64,000 bases of DNA from Natronospira proteinivora. GTDB lineage: Bacteria; Pseudomonadota; Gammaproteobacteria; Natronospirales; Natronospiraceae. The stretch spans positions 1,054,001 to 1,118,000 of the forward strand of contig NZ_JALJYF010000002.1 in assembly GCF_024170465.1 (NCBI RefSeq), in the 5' to 3' direction. Both the position numbers and the translations under genes were made by a program. This document shows, one piece after another, positions 1 through 6,988 of this stretch. Each line of letters starts with the position of its first letter. Position 1 is the first letter of the stretch. Below the pieces are notes generated by a model, which saw nothing but the letters and a program-made list of their open reading frames with translations, was not told the DNA's origin and made no database searches.

Positions 1-233
1 GGAATCACGCCAATGTGCTGATGCACATGGCGGGATTTTTCAAGAAAAAGCTCGATGCCCAGGATCGGGAGGAACTCCACGAGAGCATTCATGCCTATCG
101 GCGAGGGGATCATCCCTTGCTGGTGCCCTTAACCCTATTGCGCCACCATCTCCACCGACACCCTGATACCTATATTGCCGAGCAGCACTATCTGGACCCC
201 TTCCCACGGGAGTTGGGCAGTGGTGAACGCTAG
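1..233 (+). CDS. DUF1722 (YbgA-like) protein, C-terminal fragment
   Basis: This is the last 77 or so codons of a gene whose start lies before the window; the open frame begins at base 3 and ends with TAG at 231-233. The visible residues, HANVLMHMAGFFKKKL followed by YRRGDHPLLVPLTLLRHHL and a QHYLDPFPREL ending, are the conserved C-terminal pattern of the DUF1722 domain found in E. coli YbgA and in DUF523-DUF1722 fusion proteins. The biochemical role is not established; in some species YbgA-type genes sit beside photolyase genes. No neighbour here clarifies it, because the upstream part is outside the window. Confidence 0.85.
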   Translation, partial: NHANVLMHMAGFFKKKLDAQDREELHESIHAYRRGDHPLLVPLTLLRHHLHRHPDTYIAEQHYLDPFPRELGSGER

Positions 234-250
234 TACTGCCCGCTTGACCC

Positions 251-1006
251 TCAGAATCCTCCGAATTCGAAGCGCAGTCCCAGCATGCTGCTGGGCTGGA
301 TCCCGTCCAGGTCCATGGCCGCGGCACGAATGGCAATGGCGTCGGTGACATAGATGGACAGGCCCACGTCCATGCTCCACTGGCTCTCAATATCCGTGGA
401 CCCGCTTCCCCGGGTATAGACCACGGCCCCGTCCACTTCGATTCGGTCGGTGGGTCGGGCACGAATCCCATAGCGGCCCCGCAGCATATTGAGGTCTTCA
501 CGATCGAGCTCGGCGGTGTCCCAGCGGTCCTGCAAATAACTGACGGTCAAATAGAAGGCGGCCCGGTCGGAATAGTGTTCCTGCAGGCCCATGCCAAACT
601 CCCGGGCGGTGCGCTCGCCCCGGTGCTCATAATCCCCTTCCTGCCAATTGAGAAAGAGATAACTGCTATCTCCGGCCTGAATGGCGCCCTCCAGGCGCCA
701 GCTGTCGGCCTCTACGCCCGTTTCTTCCAGTTCCTCGGTGCCCACCCAGGCGGTGACATGGTTGAAATCGAAGTTCAGGCCACCTCGTTGGGACTGGGGG
801 CTGCGCTGGGCCGGGGGTTGCCGGCGCTCCTGGCCTGGCTGACGGGATTGCATGGCCAGTTCCACGCTTTGCCACTCATTGGCGGCATTCATGGGGTCAG
901 CGAGGCTGCCGTCAGGCTCGGTTGGGAACTGACTGGCGCCCGTCCCGCCGGAAACCAGGAGGAATGCGGCAAAAACGGCGCTAAGTATCGAGAGCTTGAT
1001 GGTCAT
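251..1006 (-). CDS. Probable outer-membrane beta-barrel protein, unknown function
   Basis: I do not recognise the family. The protein (251 aa from the chosen ATG) starts with a typical signal peptide, MTIKLSILSAVFAAFLLVSG, with likely cleavage near the GTGA-S site. The mature part opens with a low-complexity Gln/Arg/Pro stretch, then alternates polar and hydrophobic residues in short runs ending in aromatics, and finishes on Phe (LRFEFGGF). Together these suggest export and a beta-barrel, with the C-terminal Phe as an assembly signal. In-frame ATGs at 1042 and 1069 exist, but they would put 12 or 21 polar residues before the signal peptide. It is transcribed away from the DUF4168 gene. Confidence 0.6.
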   Translation of the reverse strand: MTIKLSILSAVFAAFLLVSGGTGASQFPTEPDGSLADPMNAANEWQSVELAMQSRQPGQERRQPPAQRSPQSQRGGLNFDFNHVTAWVGTEELEETGVEADSWRLEGAIQAGDSSYLFLNWQEGDYEHRGERTAREFGMGLQEHYSDRAAFYLTVSYLQDRWDTAELDREDLNMLRGRYGIRARPTDRIEVDGAVVYTRGSGSTDIESQWSMDVGLSIYVTDAIAIRAAAMDLDGIQPSSMLGLRFEFGGF

Positions 1007-1215
1007 AAATGCGGGCTTCCGGGTTGGTGGAATGCCTGCCATTATAGAGACTTGGTCCACTTTTCTCATTGCTTTGTTGATTTGTTTTTTCTATCCCCCA
1101 GGCGGTGCCGGGGTCCCTGAAAGGGGCGCCAATCAAGCCTGGCTGTGGTAGCCTTAGCGTCTGATCTAACTGAAAACAAGTGCCATATCGGCCTGGATTT
1201 TGAGGAGAGAGGTTC

Positions 1216-1635
1216 ATGACACGTGCTTCCTTGATGCTGCTTGCGCTGATTCTGTTGTTCGGCGCCCATGCGGCCCTGGCCCAGGAGCCCCCGGAGACGG
1301 ACCCTGAGACCAGCCCTTCGGCGCAGCAGCGAGATGATGACGATGAAGAAGAGGCCTTCTTTGGCGACCTGGAGCAGAGCAAGGTTGATTCATTTGCTGA
1401 GGTTCACCCTCGGATTCGAGAGCTGGAACAGGATTTTGTTCGTCGCTTGCGTGATCGCGAGGAGGGGCAGGATACCCGCGAGATGCAGCGGGAGCTGAGC
1501 GAGGAACGGCTGGAGATGATCGAGGATGCAGGACTGACCTCGGAGGAATATCGCCAGATTCTGGAGGGTATGGCCCAGAGCGAAGACCTGCGTGAATATA
1601 TTGAAGACCAATACCCCGAGGATTTCGAAAACTGA
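1216..1635 (+). CDS. DUF4168 domain secreted protein
   Basis: A 139-aa exported protein. Residues 1-22 form a signal peptide ending AALA. An acidic linker with a run of Asp/Glu follows at about residues 39-46. The C-terminal half is helical and charged and contains GLTSEEYRQILEGMAQSEDLREYI, whose core matches the end of DUF4168 domains. The start is supported by the purine-rich GAGGAGAGAG just before the ATG at 1216. Function is unknown; DUF4168 proteins are small periplasmic proteins of many proteobacteria and cyanobacteria. It is followed 68 bases later by the PilZ gene on the same strand, so the two may be cotranscribed. Confidence 0.75.
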   Translation: MTRASLMLLALILLFGAHAALAQEPPETDPETSPSAQQRDDDDEEEAFFGDLEQSKVDSFAEVHPRIRELEQDFVRRLRDREEGQDTREMQRELSEERLEMIEDAGLTSEEYRQILEGMAQSEDLREYIEDQYPEDFEN

Positions 1636-1703
1636 GCCGGCATTGACGTGGCGGGCGCTCGGGGCAACGTCCGGTTCTTCCCGCCTTGCCATAGGGAGGC
1701 GTA

Positions 1704-2078
1704 ATGATGGCTGGAACAGGGAATGGTGAACGGCGACGGCATACGCGGGTCCGGTTCCGGGCCAGCGCACGCCTGTTCACGGACGGCACTCAATGGCCTT
1801 GCGAGTTGCTCAATGTTTCAGTCAAGGGGGCCTTGCTCACGCAGCCATCTGGCTGGCCGGGAAGCGCGGGGGATCGTTGCCTGTTGGAGATTGCTCTGAA
1901 TGGGGGCAAGCCGGTGGAGATGGAAGTCAACGTGGTCCGGGTGGAAGCTGAAAAGATCGCCTGTGATTGGGATATGTTTAATGTTGCCGGCTTTGTGCAG
2001 CTGCGCAACATGCTGGAGTATCAGTTGGGGGACCCGGAGCAGGTAGCCCAGGAACTCGCTTTCCTCGAACAAGACTGA
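1704..2078 (+). CDS. PilZ domain protein, probable c-di-GMP receptor
   Basis: A 124-aa single-domain protein with the two PilZ signatures: RRRHTRVRF near residues 10-18 (the RxxxR loop) and the NVSVKGALL strand near residues 37-45, a variant of (D/N)xSxxG. PilZ domains bind cyclic di-GMP through these motifs, so a receptor or adaptor role is expected; the output target cannot be read from sequence. It has no signal peptide or membrane segment and should be cytoplasmic. A GGGAGG ribosome-binding site lies at 1694-1699; the second ATG at 1707 has slightly better spacing than 1704. A strong hairpin terminator follows at 2105. Confidence 0.85.
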   Translation: MMAGTGNGERRRHTRVRFRASARLFTDGTQWPCELLNVSVKGALLTQPSGWPGSAGDRCLLEIALNGGKPVEMEVNVVRVEAEKIACDWDMFNVAGFVQLRNMLEYQLGDPEQVAQELAFLEQD

Positions 2079-2104
2079 ATTTCGGGTTCAGGCTGGATTT
2101 ACGT

Positions 2105-2144
2105 AAAAAGCCGCGGCGGGTGAGCCCTGCCGCGGCTTTTTTTT
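2105..2144. terminator. Bidirectional Rho-independent terminator
   Basis: A stem GCCGCGGC/GCCGCGGC (2110-2117 with 2129-2136), extended by GGG/CCC around a TGAG loop, is followed by eight T on the plus strand and flanked by five A on the other side. It lies between the PilZ gene (plus) and the azurin gene (minus), which converge on it, so it can serve both. Confidence 0.9.
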
Positions 2145-2163
2145 AGCGTCTGCAATCGAAGGG

Positions 2164-2619
2164 TCAGTCGGTGATCTGAACCGTTCCCTGCATGGCATTC
2201 CAGTGGCCCGGGAAGGAACAGAAGAAGCGATAATCGCCTCCTTCCTCGAACAAGCCGGGGTCCAGCTCCAGGGTGGTGGATTCACCCCCGCCAATCAGAT
2301 CCGTGGCGGCAATCACCCGATCGTCACCGGCGGGCACATAGTCATCGTCGGACGCAGCCATGGCATCCTCAGCCAAATCTTCCAGGTCATCGGCTGTCGT
2401 AAAAACGATATTGTGGCCCATGGCCGTTACCGGCATCTCGCCCGAATGGGTCAGGGTGAGTTCAATGCTGTCACAACTGCGGTCAATGGTAATCTCGTCG
2501 GTATCAAACTGCATGTTGTCATCGCTGTCGACGGTAATACTGCAGTTGTCGGCGCTTGCATGGGTGGCGAAGCCCAGCAAGGCCAGCCCGGTGAGGGTGA
2601 TGATGATTGAGCGTTTCAT
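2164..2619 (-). CDS. azu: Azurin, periplasmic blue copper protein
   Basis: A small electron carrier of the type 1 copper family, 151 aa from the ATG at 2619, which has an AAGGAGC ribosome-binding site (an upstream in-frame ATG at 2670 lacks one). A signal peptide ends at ATHASA. The mature protein starts DNCSITVDSDDNMQF, like azurin, with Cys in the disulfide position. The copper ligands are visible: His in AMGHNIVF, and Cys, His and Met in FFCSFPGHWNAMQG. The second half carries an acidic insertion before the ligand loop, in keeping with a halophile. It would carry single electrons in the periplasm, perhaps with the cytochrome c encoded at 5995-6633, but no partner is fixed by context. Confidence 0.92.
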   Translation of the reverse strand: MKRSIIITLTGLALLGFATHASADNCSITVDSDDNMQFDTDEITIDRSCDSIELTLTHSGEMPVTAMGHNIVFTTADDLEDLAEDAMAASDDDYVPAGDDRVIAATDLIGGGESTTLELDPGLFEEGGDYRFFCSFPGHWNAMQGTVQITD

Positions 2620-2699
2620 AGTGCGCTCCTTCTTTTTTTGCGGGTTTATGGCTTGAATGGATTCGGCCACCAGTGTTTAGTCGGACAGAAAAAACGGCC

Positions 2700-2731
2700 G
2701 TTTGGTTCAATCCCCGTTTGCTTCAATCCAC
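2700..2731. repeat. Tandem 16-bp direct repeat
   Basis: GTTTGGTTCAATCCCC at 2700-2715 is followed at once by GTTTGCTTCAATCCAC at 2716-2731, identical at 14 of 16 positions. The second unit overlaps the stop codon of the DUF2835 gene. It is preceded by the palindrome AAACGGCCGTTT. No function is evident. Confidence 0.6.
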
Positions 2732-2959
2732 GGGCTCGAAGCTGAGGATGCGTTTGCTGTGGCTGTCGTAAATCATGGCAAAGTAGCCGTGTACTCCGTC
2801 CTGGTGCAGGAAGTTCCGTAGCGTAGTCGTGGGCATCACCACCTGTTGACCATTCTTGGCCAAGGCGGTGATGCGGGGCATCTCGCCCTGGTAATACGCC
2901 TGGATGTCGGCCCAATCCAGGTCGATGCGCAGTACCAGTCGAATGGGCCGGTCAGCCAT
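2723..2959 (-). CDS. DUF2835 family protein
   Basis: A 78-aa cytoplasmic protein matching the DUF2835 pattern: a YYQGEMPRITALAKNG stretch, then MPTTTLRNFLHQDGVHGYF, and a closing SKRILSFEPVD. The family is short and widespread in gammaproteobacteria and has no known activity. Its start overlaps the end of the upstream DUF4156 lipoprotein gene by 8 bases (2952-2959), so the two are translationally coupled on one transcript. Confidence 0.85.
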   Translation of the reverse strand: MADRPIRLVLRIDLDWADIQAYYQGEMPRITALAKNGQQVVMPTTTLRNFLHQDGVHGYFAMIYDSHSKRILSFEPVD

Positions 2960-3359
2960 TGTATTGCTGGACCGTTACCCCTTCTTCCTCGTCTTCATCC
3001 GCTTCCGGCTCCCCTTCACCAGCCTGGTTTCCTTGGCAGGAGTATATGCCGTAGCGTTGCTCGCCGTCCTTGATTTCGCTCAAGGGGACCACCGTATCGC
3101 CGCCCCGTTCCACTGCGTGGTTGCGGGCCAGAACCTGCAGATCGGATTCCACTTCCTCCTCGTGCCGGTCCATGCCCACGACCCGGGCCAGTACGGAGAC
3201 TTCCACCGAACCCAGTCGTTCGCAGTCCGCTACCCTTTCCTTCGGCAGCACCAGTACCTCGTCGGCACCGGTATCCGGGCGGACCCAGGTGCAGGCGGCT
3301 AGCGTCAGCACCGCCAGTAGCAGTCCATAGTTTCCAAGCGTCTTGCTGTTCAAGCCCAT
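2952..3359 (-). CDS. DUF4156 domain lipoprotein
   Basis: A 135-aa lipoprotein. The N-terminus MGLNSKTLGNYGLLLAVLTL is followed by a lipobox ending at AAC, with Cys23 as the acylated residue. The mature domain has the DUF4156 features: ADCERLGSVEVSVLARV, then LQVLARNHAVERGGDTVV and YGIYSCQ, with two conserved Cys. An acidic Glu-rich tail follows. The start at 3359 is chosen over 3398 because GAGGAG precedes it and the lipoprotein signal then begins at residue 1. Function is unknown. It is coupled to the DUF2835 gene downstream. Confidence 0.82.
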   Translation of the reverse strand: MGLNSKTLGNYGLLLAVLTLAACTWVRPDTGADEVLVLPKERVADCERLGSVEVSVLARVVGMDRHEEEVESDLQVLARNHAVERGGDTVVPLSEIKDGEQRYGIYSCQGNQAGEGEPEADEDEEEGVTVQQYNG

Positions 3360-3474
3360 GGGATATCTCCTCGCTGTGAGCGGTGAATATTGTCGCAATA
3401 TACTGCCATTTCAACCGAGTCATGGCATGGTGTAAAGCTGTTTAACATTCATTGCAAAGCAGAGGAATGCGCGC

Positions 3475-3672
3475 ATGACGGATAACCTTTCCACAATCGA
3501 GCTGGTATTGATTGGCGCCTTGGTGATTGCTGTCCTTTTTTGGTTTAGCCGCGGTCTTGGCAATTTGTTCCAGGAAAGCCGGGAAGCTCCCAAAGACTGG
3601 GTTGGGTTGCTATTGCCCCTGGCCGCCGTGGTGGCCTTTGTACTGTTCATGATGATGATGGTGTCACGCTAG
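3475..3672 (+). CDS. Small two-helix membrane protein, unknown
   Basis: A 65-aa protein with two predicted membrane helices, residues about 9-24 (IELVLIGALVIAVLFWF) and 43-63 (VGLLLPLAAVVAFVLFMMM), joined by a charged loop. I do not recognise a family. AGAGGAATG upstream of the ATG at 3475 serves as ribosome-binding site. It stands alone between two minus-strand genes, so it must have its own promoter if expressed. Confidence 0.6.
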   Translation: MTDNLSTIELVLIGALVIAVLFWFSRGLGNLFQESREAPKDWVGLLLPLAAVVAFVLFMMMMVSR

Positions 3673-3706
3673 TGGCCTGTGTGGCCACCGCTTACAGCCG
3701 GGCGGG

Positions 3707-4936
3707 TTAGGCCGAAAACAGGTGTTCGAATACCCGAAATCCCCCTAGATAGGTGCCTGCCGCCGAGCCCAGGGAAACAAAAAGGAAGACCAGCAGGGTC
3801 CGTGCCACCCGATTGCGCCACCATCCCGACCAATGGACCACTTGATCGCGCAGACCCTGGAAATCGGCTACTCGCGGTCGTCGCAGGCTTAATTCAATGG
3901 CGGCGGCCACGAAGCCGGCACCAATCGTCGGGTTGAGTGAGGTCAGGGGGGCCGCCAGCATGGAGCCGAGAATGGTCAGGGGGTGGGCCAGGGCGGCAGC
4001 CGCCCCCAGTGCCGAGAGTCCACCATTGATCAATACCCAGTCTCCGAACATCCGCAGACCCAGCTCCGGGCTTCTTGCGAAGCCCAGGGCAAAGCCACTG
4101 AGGATGATGGCCACCACCACCCAGGGCAGATAGCGTGGCCAGCGCGCCGGTGGCGGGGTGGTGGCCAGCTCAGCCTCTCTCTGCGCATCCCGCGCCTGGT
4201 TTTTCAGCGCATCCGCCAGGCCTTTCAAATGGCCGGCGCCCACCACGACCAGTACTTCACGCGGCCGTGACTCGCTGTTTTCCAGTTCCGACAACAGGCG
4301 TTGTGCCATGTAGTGGTCTCGTTCTTCCACCAAAGTGCGGTGGAGGGCCGGTGATTGTTCGGCCAGCTCCCGAAAGCTGCTTTCCACCACATCGCCTTCC
4401 TTGAGCTGTTCGATCTGTTGGGCATCCACCTTTTCCCGACTGAGCAGCGAGGTGAACAGACCCGCAATCATCGGCAGCCGTTGCCACCATTTTTGGGAGC
4501 GGTAGACCCGGCGCAAGGTGATGCCCACTTCCCGGTCCACCAGCCAGACGGGTGCCTGCCGCTCCCGGGCGGCATCCTCCGCCCACCGCATCTCGGCGCC
4601 CGGTTCACTCCCCAGTTGTTCGGAGAGTCGTCTTTGATAGGCACCCAGGGCCAGTGTGGCCGCCACCATGCCGGCCTTGCCTTCCCGAAAAACCTGAAAC
4701 AGGTCCAGCTTGGCCAGATGTTCCGGATCCCGCATGGCTTGCCGCCGTGTCTCGCACAATTCCACAGCAACTGCATCAAAGCGTGTCTCGCCCGCCATCT
4801 GCCTTGCTTCTTCCGCGCTGGCCCGGGAAACATGGGCGGTTCCCAGAAGGGTGAAGCGAACACCGTCTCTTTCCACGATCTCTCGCGGCCCTTGGGCGGG
4901 CGTGTTGGTCCCCTCAGCGTGTCGCGTTTGTGGCAT
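3707..4936 (-). CDS. TraB-family membrane protein
   Basis: A 409-aa protein. Residues about 20-240 form the TraB domain: the opening VRFTLLGTAHVSRASAEEA, then DAVAVELCETRRQAM, and the VVVGAGHLKGL motif near residue 230. These Gly-His-x-Ser and Glu-x-x-x-x-R elements are the conserved marks of the TraB/PrgY group, named for an enterococcal protein that shuts down pheromone activity, and they resemble metal-dependent hydrolase motifs. The C-terminal third (about 262-400) holds four or so membrane helices, including VVVAIILSGFALGF and LLVFLFVSLGSAAGTYLGG. Function in proteobacteria is unknown. GGAG sits eight bases before the ATG. Confidence 0.85.
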   Translation of the reverse strand: MPQTRHAEGTNTPAQGPREIVERDGVRFTLLGTAHVSRASAEEARQMAGETRFDAVAVELCETRRQAMRDPEHLAKLDLFQVFREGKAGMVAATLALGAYQRRLSEQLGSEPGAEMRWAEDAARERQAPVWLVDREVGITLRRVYRSQKWWQRLPMIAGLFTSLLSREKVDAQQIEQLKEGDVVESSFRELAEQSPALHRTLVEERDHYMAQRLLSELENSESRPREVLVVVGAGHLKGLADALKNQARDAQREAELATTPPPARWPRYLPWVVVAIILSGFALGFARSPELGLRMFGDWVLINGGLSALGAAAALAHPLTILGSMLAAPLTSLNPTIGAGFVAAAIELSLRRPRVADFQGLRDQVVHWSGWWRNRVARTLLVFLFVSLGSAAGTYLGGFRVFEHLFSA

Positions 4937-5071
4937 GGGCGTTCTCCAGGCAAGTCGCCAGCGTTAGCCGGTAATGGCTTGAGCCAGTGGCAAAAGCGGC
5001 CCATTATAGGGGGCTTGGGAGCTCAGTGCGATCTGGGCTTAATTGATATTGCCTTGATTTGAGACAGCGCC

Positions 5072-5638
5072 ATGACTACGCAGACCTTGCAGAATGGAAT
5101 CATCGTTCTGGCCACTGTCATGATTTTATCCGCCTGCGCGGGACCCGAAGAACGTTCCGAGGGCCAGGCCGCATTCTCGGGCCCGGTGTCGGTGGCGTCC
5201 TTGCTGACGGTGGAGGAGTTCCGGGCTGCTGGGTTGGACCGCCTGAGCGAGGAAGAGATCGCGGCCTTGAACCAGGCACTTGGCCGGGCACTGGCCGCTG
5301 GCGATGAAGGCCCTCGGGCCGACGAGGGTCCTATGGCCGCCTGGGAAGTCAGTGAAAGCAATCCCTTCGCCACCTTTGGCATGGGTGACGAACATCCGGC
5401 CTCAAGGGCCCAGGATGAAATGCCGGCCAAACTTGCCGAGGCGATTCCCCGCTGGCAATCCGATACGCGCATTTTTCTCGAAAATGGCCAGATCTGGCAA
5501 GTGGCCGGCACTGTCCGCTCAGGACTTCCCAGTGCCGAGGCTGGCGATCGGTTGATCATCAGTCGAGGCGCATTTGGCAGCTTTCGCCTGTCCCTGGAGG
5601 GTAGCAATCGTACGGTGAGTGTGCGGCGTAAGGAGTAA
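5072..5638 (+). CDS. Predicted lipoprotein, unknown function
   Basis: A 188-aa protein with a lipoprotein signal, ending ILSAC, Cys22 being the lipidation site. Residues about 43-70 (LLTVEEFRAAGLDRLSEEEIAALNQAL) look like a short helical hairpin. The C-terminal part (about 128-186) is a small strand-rich domain, IFLENGQIWQVAGTV and then GDRLIISRGAFGSFRLSLEG, a pattern I have seen at the end of uncharacterised secreted proteins of gammaproteobacteria. I cannot assign a role. It is a single-gene unit; a minus-strand RNA gene ends just beyond its stop codon. Confidence 0.65.
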   Translation: MTTQTLQNGIIVLATVMILSACAGPEERSEGQAAFSGPVSVASLLTVEEFRAAGLDRLSEEEIAALNQALGRALAAGDEGPRADEGPMAAWEVSESNPFATFGMGDEHPASRAQDEMPAKLAEAIPRWQSDTRIFLENGQIWQVAGTVRSGLPSAEAGDRLIISRGAFGSFRLSLEGSNRTVSVRRKE

Positions 5639-5677
5639 GTCGCGGTCTCGACGATTTCGGGGAGAATTTGACGGACC

Positions 5678-5715
5678 AAAAAAAACAGCGCCAGGCTCCA
5701 AAAAGCGTGGCGCTG
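5678..5715 (-). terminator. Rho-independent terminator of the minus-strand RNA
   Basis: Read on the minus strand, CAGCGCCA at 5715-5708 pairs with TGGCGCTG at 5693-5686 across a 14-base loop and is followed by eight T (5685-5678). No comparable T run follows on the plus strand, so it acts on transcripts entering from the right, namely the RNA described at 5678-5916. It also lies downstream of the cytochrome c gene. Confidence 0.85.
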
Positions 5716-5916
5716 CAAGCTCGAAAGAAAAGGGGCGCAGACCCGATGGCGGGTGGGGGGAGTCCATTCTTTGCCTTGGGAGGGGGGGTCCGGGCAAAGA
5801 AGCACTTGCTTTCGGCAATCCCGCCATCGTAGGGCCTACGCCCCTTAGACCGGTGATTTTGCGCCCCCATCTTTCGATGGGTTTACCCTTTATCGTGCAA
5901 TTGCATCGTGCAATTT
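5678..5916 (-). ncRNA. Candidate structured small RNA with C-rich loops
   Basis: No protein gene fits this stretch, but it has a near-consensus promoter, nested stems and a terminator. In transcript order there is a GAAA-tetraloop hairpin CCCATC/GATGGG (5881-5866). Then comes an outer stem TGCGCCCC/GGGGCGCA (5867-5860 with 5739-5732), inside it a perfect 10-bp stem (5829-5820 with 5753-5744), and inside that a 9-bp stem TTCTTTGCC/GGCAAAGAA (5801-5793 with 5775-5767). Its 17-base loop contains CCCCCCC and CTCCC, and a second C-rich stretch (CTCCCCCCACCC) lies on the 3' side. T-rich sequence after the outer stem (5731-5724) offers an earlier end. Two 11-bp direct repeats, ATCGTGCAATT on the plus strand at 5892-5902 and 5905-5915, mark the 5' end. 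I cannot match it to 6S, 4.5S, tmRNA or RNase P RNA. C-rich loops could pair with ribosome-binding sites; that is inference. Confidence 0.6.
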
Positions 5917-5922
5917 CGGCCT

Positions 5923-5951
5923 ATTGTAGACCGCGCGCGGCCTTCTGGCAA
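5923..5951 (-). promoter_or_regulatory. Near-consensus sigma-70 promoter for the small RNA
   Basis: On the minus strand, TTGCCA (5951-5946) and TACAAT (5928-5923) are separated by exactly 17 bases. Each hexamer differs from consensus at one position. Transcription would start near 5916 and run toward 5678. It lies about 40 bases past the stop codon of the cytochrome c gene. Confidence 0.75.
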
Positions 5952-5984
5952 GGAAGGCTGACCTCTGCGGTAGCCTTCCTTGCC
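5947..5984. repeat. 13-bp perfect inverted repeat after the cytochrome gene
   Basis: GGCAAGGAAGGCT (5947-5959) and AGCCTTCCTTGCC (5972-5984) are exact reverse complements around a 12-base centre. The repeat begins 10 bases past the cytochrome c stop codon and overlaps the -35 element of the small-RNA promoter. No T run follows on either strand, so it may be a U-less transcript-end hairpin or an operator. Confidence 0.75.
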
Positions 5985-5994
5985 CGTGTCCGGT

Positions 5995-6633
5995 TCAGCG
6001 CCGGTACTGTTCCATGATTTGGATCGGTCCAGGCTGACTGGCATAAAAGGCGGCCAGATCCCGCATGTCCCGGTCGCTCAGGTCTTGGACCTGGCCGACC
6101 ATGACGGCATTGTCTCGGGTGCCGTCCTGATATTGACGCAGGGACTTATACAGGTAGTCCGCATACTGTCCGGCCAAGATGGGGCTGGGTGGTGCCATAC
6201 CTTCAGGACTATTGCCGTCATCACCGTGGCAGGCGGCACAGCCCCGGTCCTGGGCCACTTCTTCCCCGCGTGCCGGATTGCCCACCGACCGAGCCCGCTT
6301 ATAGGCGGCTTTTTCTTCCCGCGGCATGCTGGCCAGATAGGCTGCAATATCCTGGATCTCCTGTTCGCTGAGGCCTTGGGATTGCCCCACCATGGTGGGG
6401 TGCTCCCGTTCCCCATCCCGATAGGCTTCCAGGGCATGCACAATGAAGGCCGAGTGCTGGCCGGCGATCTTGGGCACTTTATAGGTGGGGTAGGCATTGG
6501 TGTAGCCGTCCACACCGTGACAACCGACGCAGGTGTCGGACAGGACTCGGCCCTCTTCCGCATCGCCCTCGGCGCGGGCATCAAAAGCCGTCAGAAGGCC
6601 CAGCAGGGCCAGGGATAGCAGTGCGGTGCGCAT
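5995..6633 (-). CDS. Diheme cytochrome c, cytochrome c4-like
   Basis: A 212-aa periplasmic electron carrier. A signal peptide ends at DARA (residue 21). Two c-type haem sites are visible, CVGCH at about residues 35-39 and CAACH at about 131-135, each heading a class I cytochrome domain. Distal Met ligands are likely in HPTMVGQSQGLS and NAVMVGQVQDLS, the repeated pattern of cytochrome c4 and related c553-type diheme proteins. Such proteins pass electrons to cbb3-type or other terminal oxidases. In Pseudomonas the cytochrome c4 gene lies near polA, engB and a small-RNA gene; here a small RNA follows but engB is absent. The gene ends just before the inverted repeat at 5947-5984. Confidence 0.9.
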   Translation of the reverse strand: MRTALLSLALLGLLTAFDARAEGDAEEGRVLSDTCVGCHGVDGYTNAYPTYKVPKIAGQHSAFIVHALEAYRDGEREHPTMVGQSQGLSEQEIQDIAAYLASMPREEKAAYKRARSVGNPARGEEVAQDRGCAACHGDDGNSPEGMAPPSPILAGQYADYLYKSLRQYQDGTRDNAVMVGQVQDLSDRDMRDLAAFYASQPGPIQIMEQYRR

Positions 6634-6988
6634 TGTTTCTGTCTCCAGCTTTTCGGAGTGCTTGCTGTGTCTCGCCGAAGCGAGACAGCTATTAATGGGC
6701 TTGGGAGTCGTCCGGCGGGGCCGATGCCCGGGTCGGCGCCCCGGCCCGCCTGACGAAAGGTCGTAAATGTATCAGATTCCGAGCGAAAATACCGCACCCG
6801 GATCAGCAAATCCTGCTTCGACCGCTGATTGATCGTTGACGATGGTCTCTGATTGGCGCGAACCTCATCGCCATTTCAGGGTCAGAACCCTTCCAGGCCT
6901 ACTCGTCAGCCAATGGTGTTTGGTCTGGGGAGTGGGGTGACGGATAATGGTGGGTGAAATTTCTGCTAATCGGGTGGAGAGCGTCCCA
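6634..6988. other. Intergenic region between divergent genes
   Basis: About 350 bases between the cytochrome c gene (minus) and the TonB-domain gene (plus), which must hold both promoters. The only clear structure is a perfect hairpin TGTCTCGC-CGAA-GCGAGACA at 6668-6687, 35 bases upstream of the cytochrome start, plus a G+C-rich imperfect repeat at about 6713-6748. I see no convincing gene or strong promoter. Confidence 0.5.

Noticed and set aside
5678-5916. Identity of the small RNA as 6S RNA
   Set aside because: The gammaproteobacterial 6S marks I know (such as the paired CCTTGAAC/GTTCAAGG) are missing, and zapA and ygfA are not nearby.
6755-6767. TACGACC half-site upstream of the cytochrome c gene (minus strand)
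   Set aside because: Seven bases alone are expected several times by chance in 64 kb; the second half of the dyad is absent and the distance differs from the acetate promoters.
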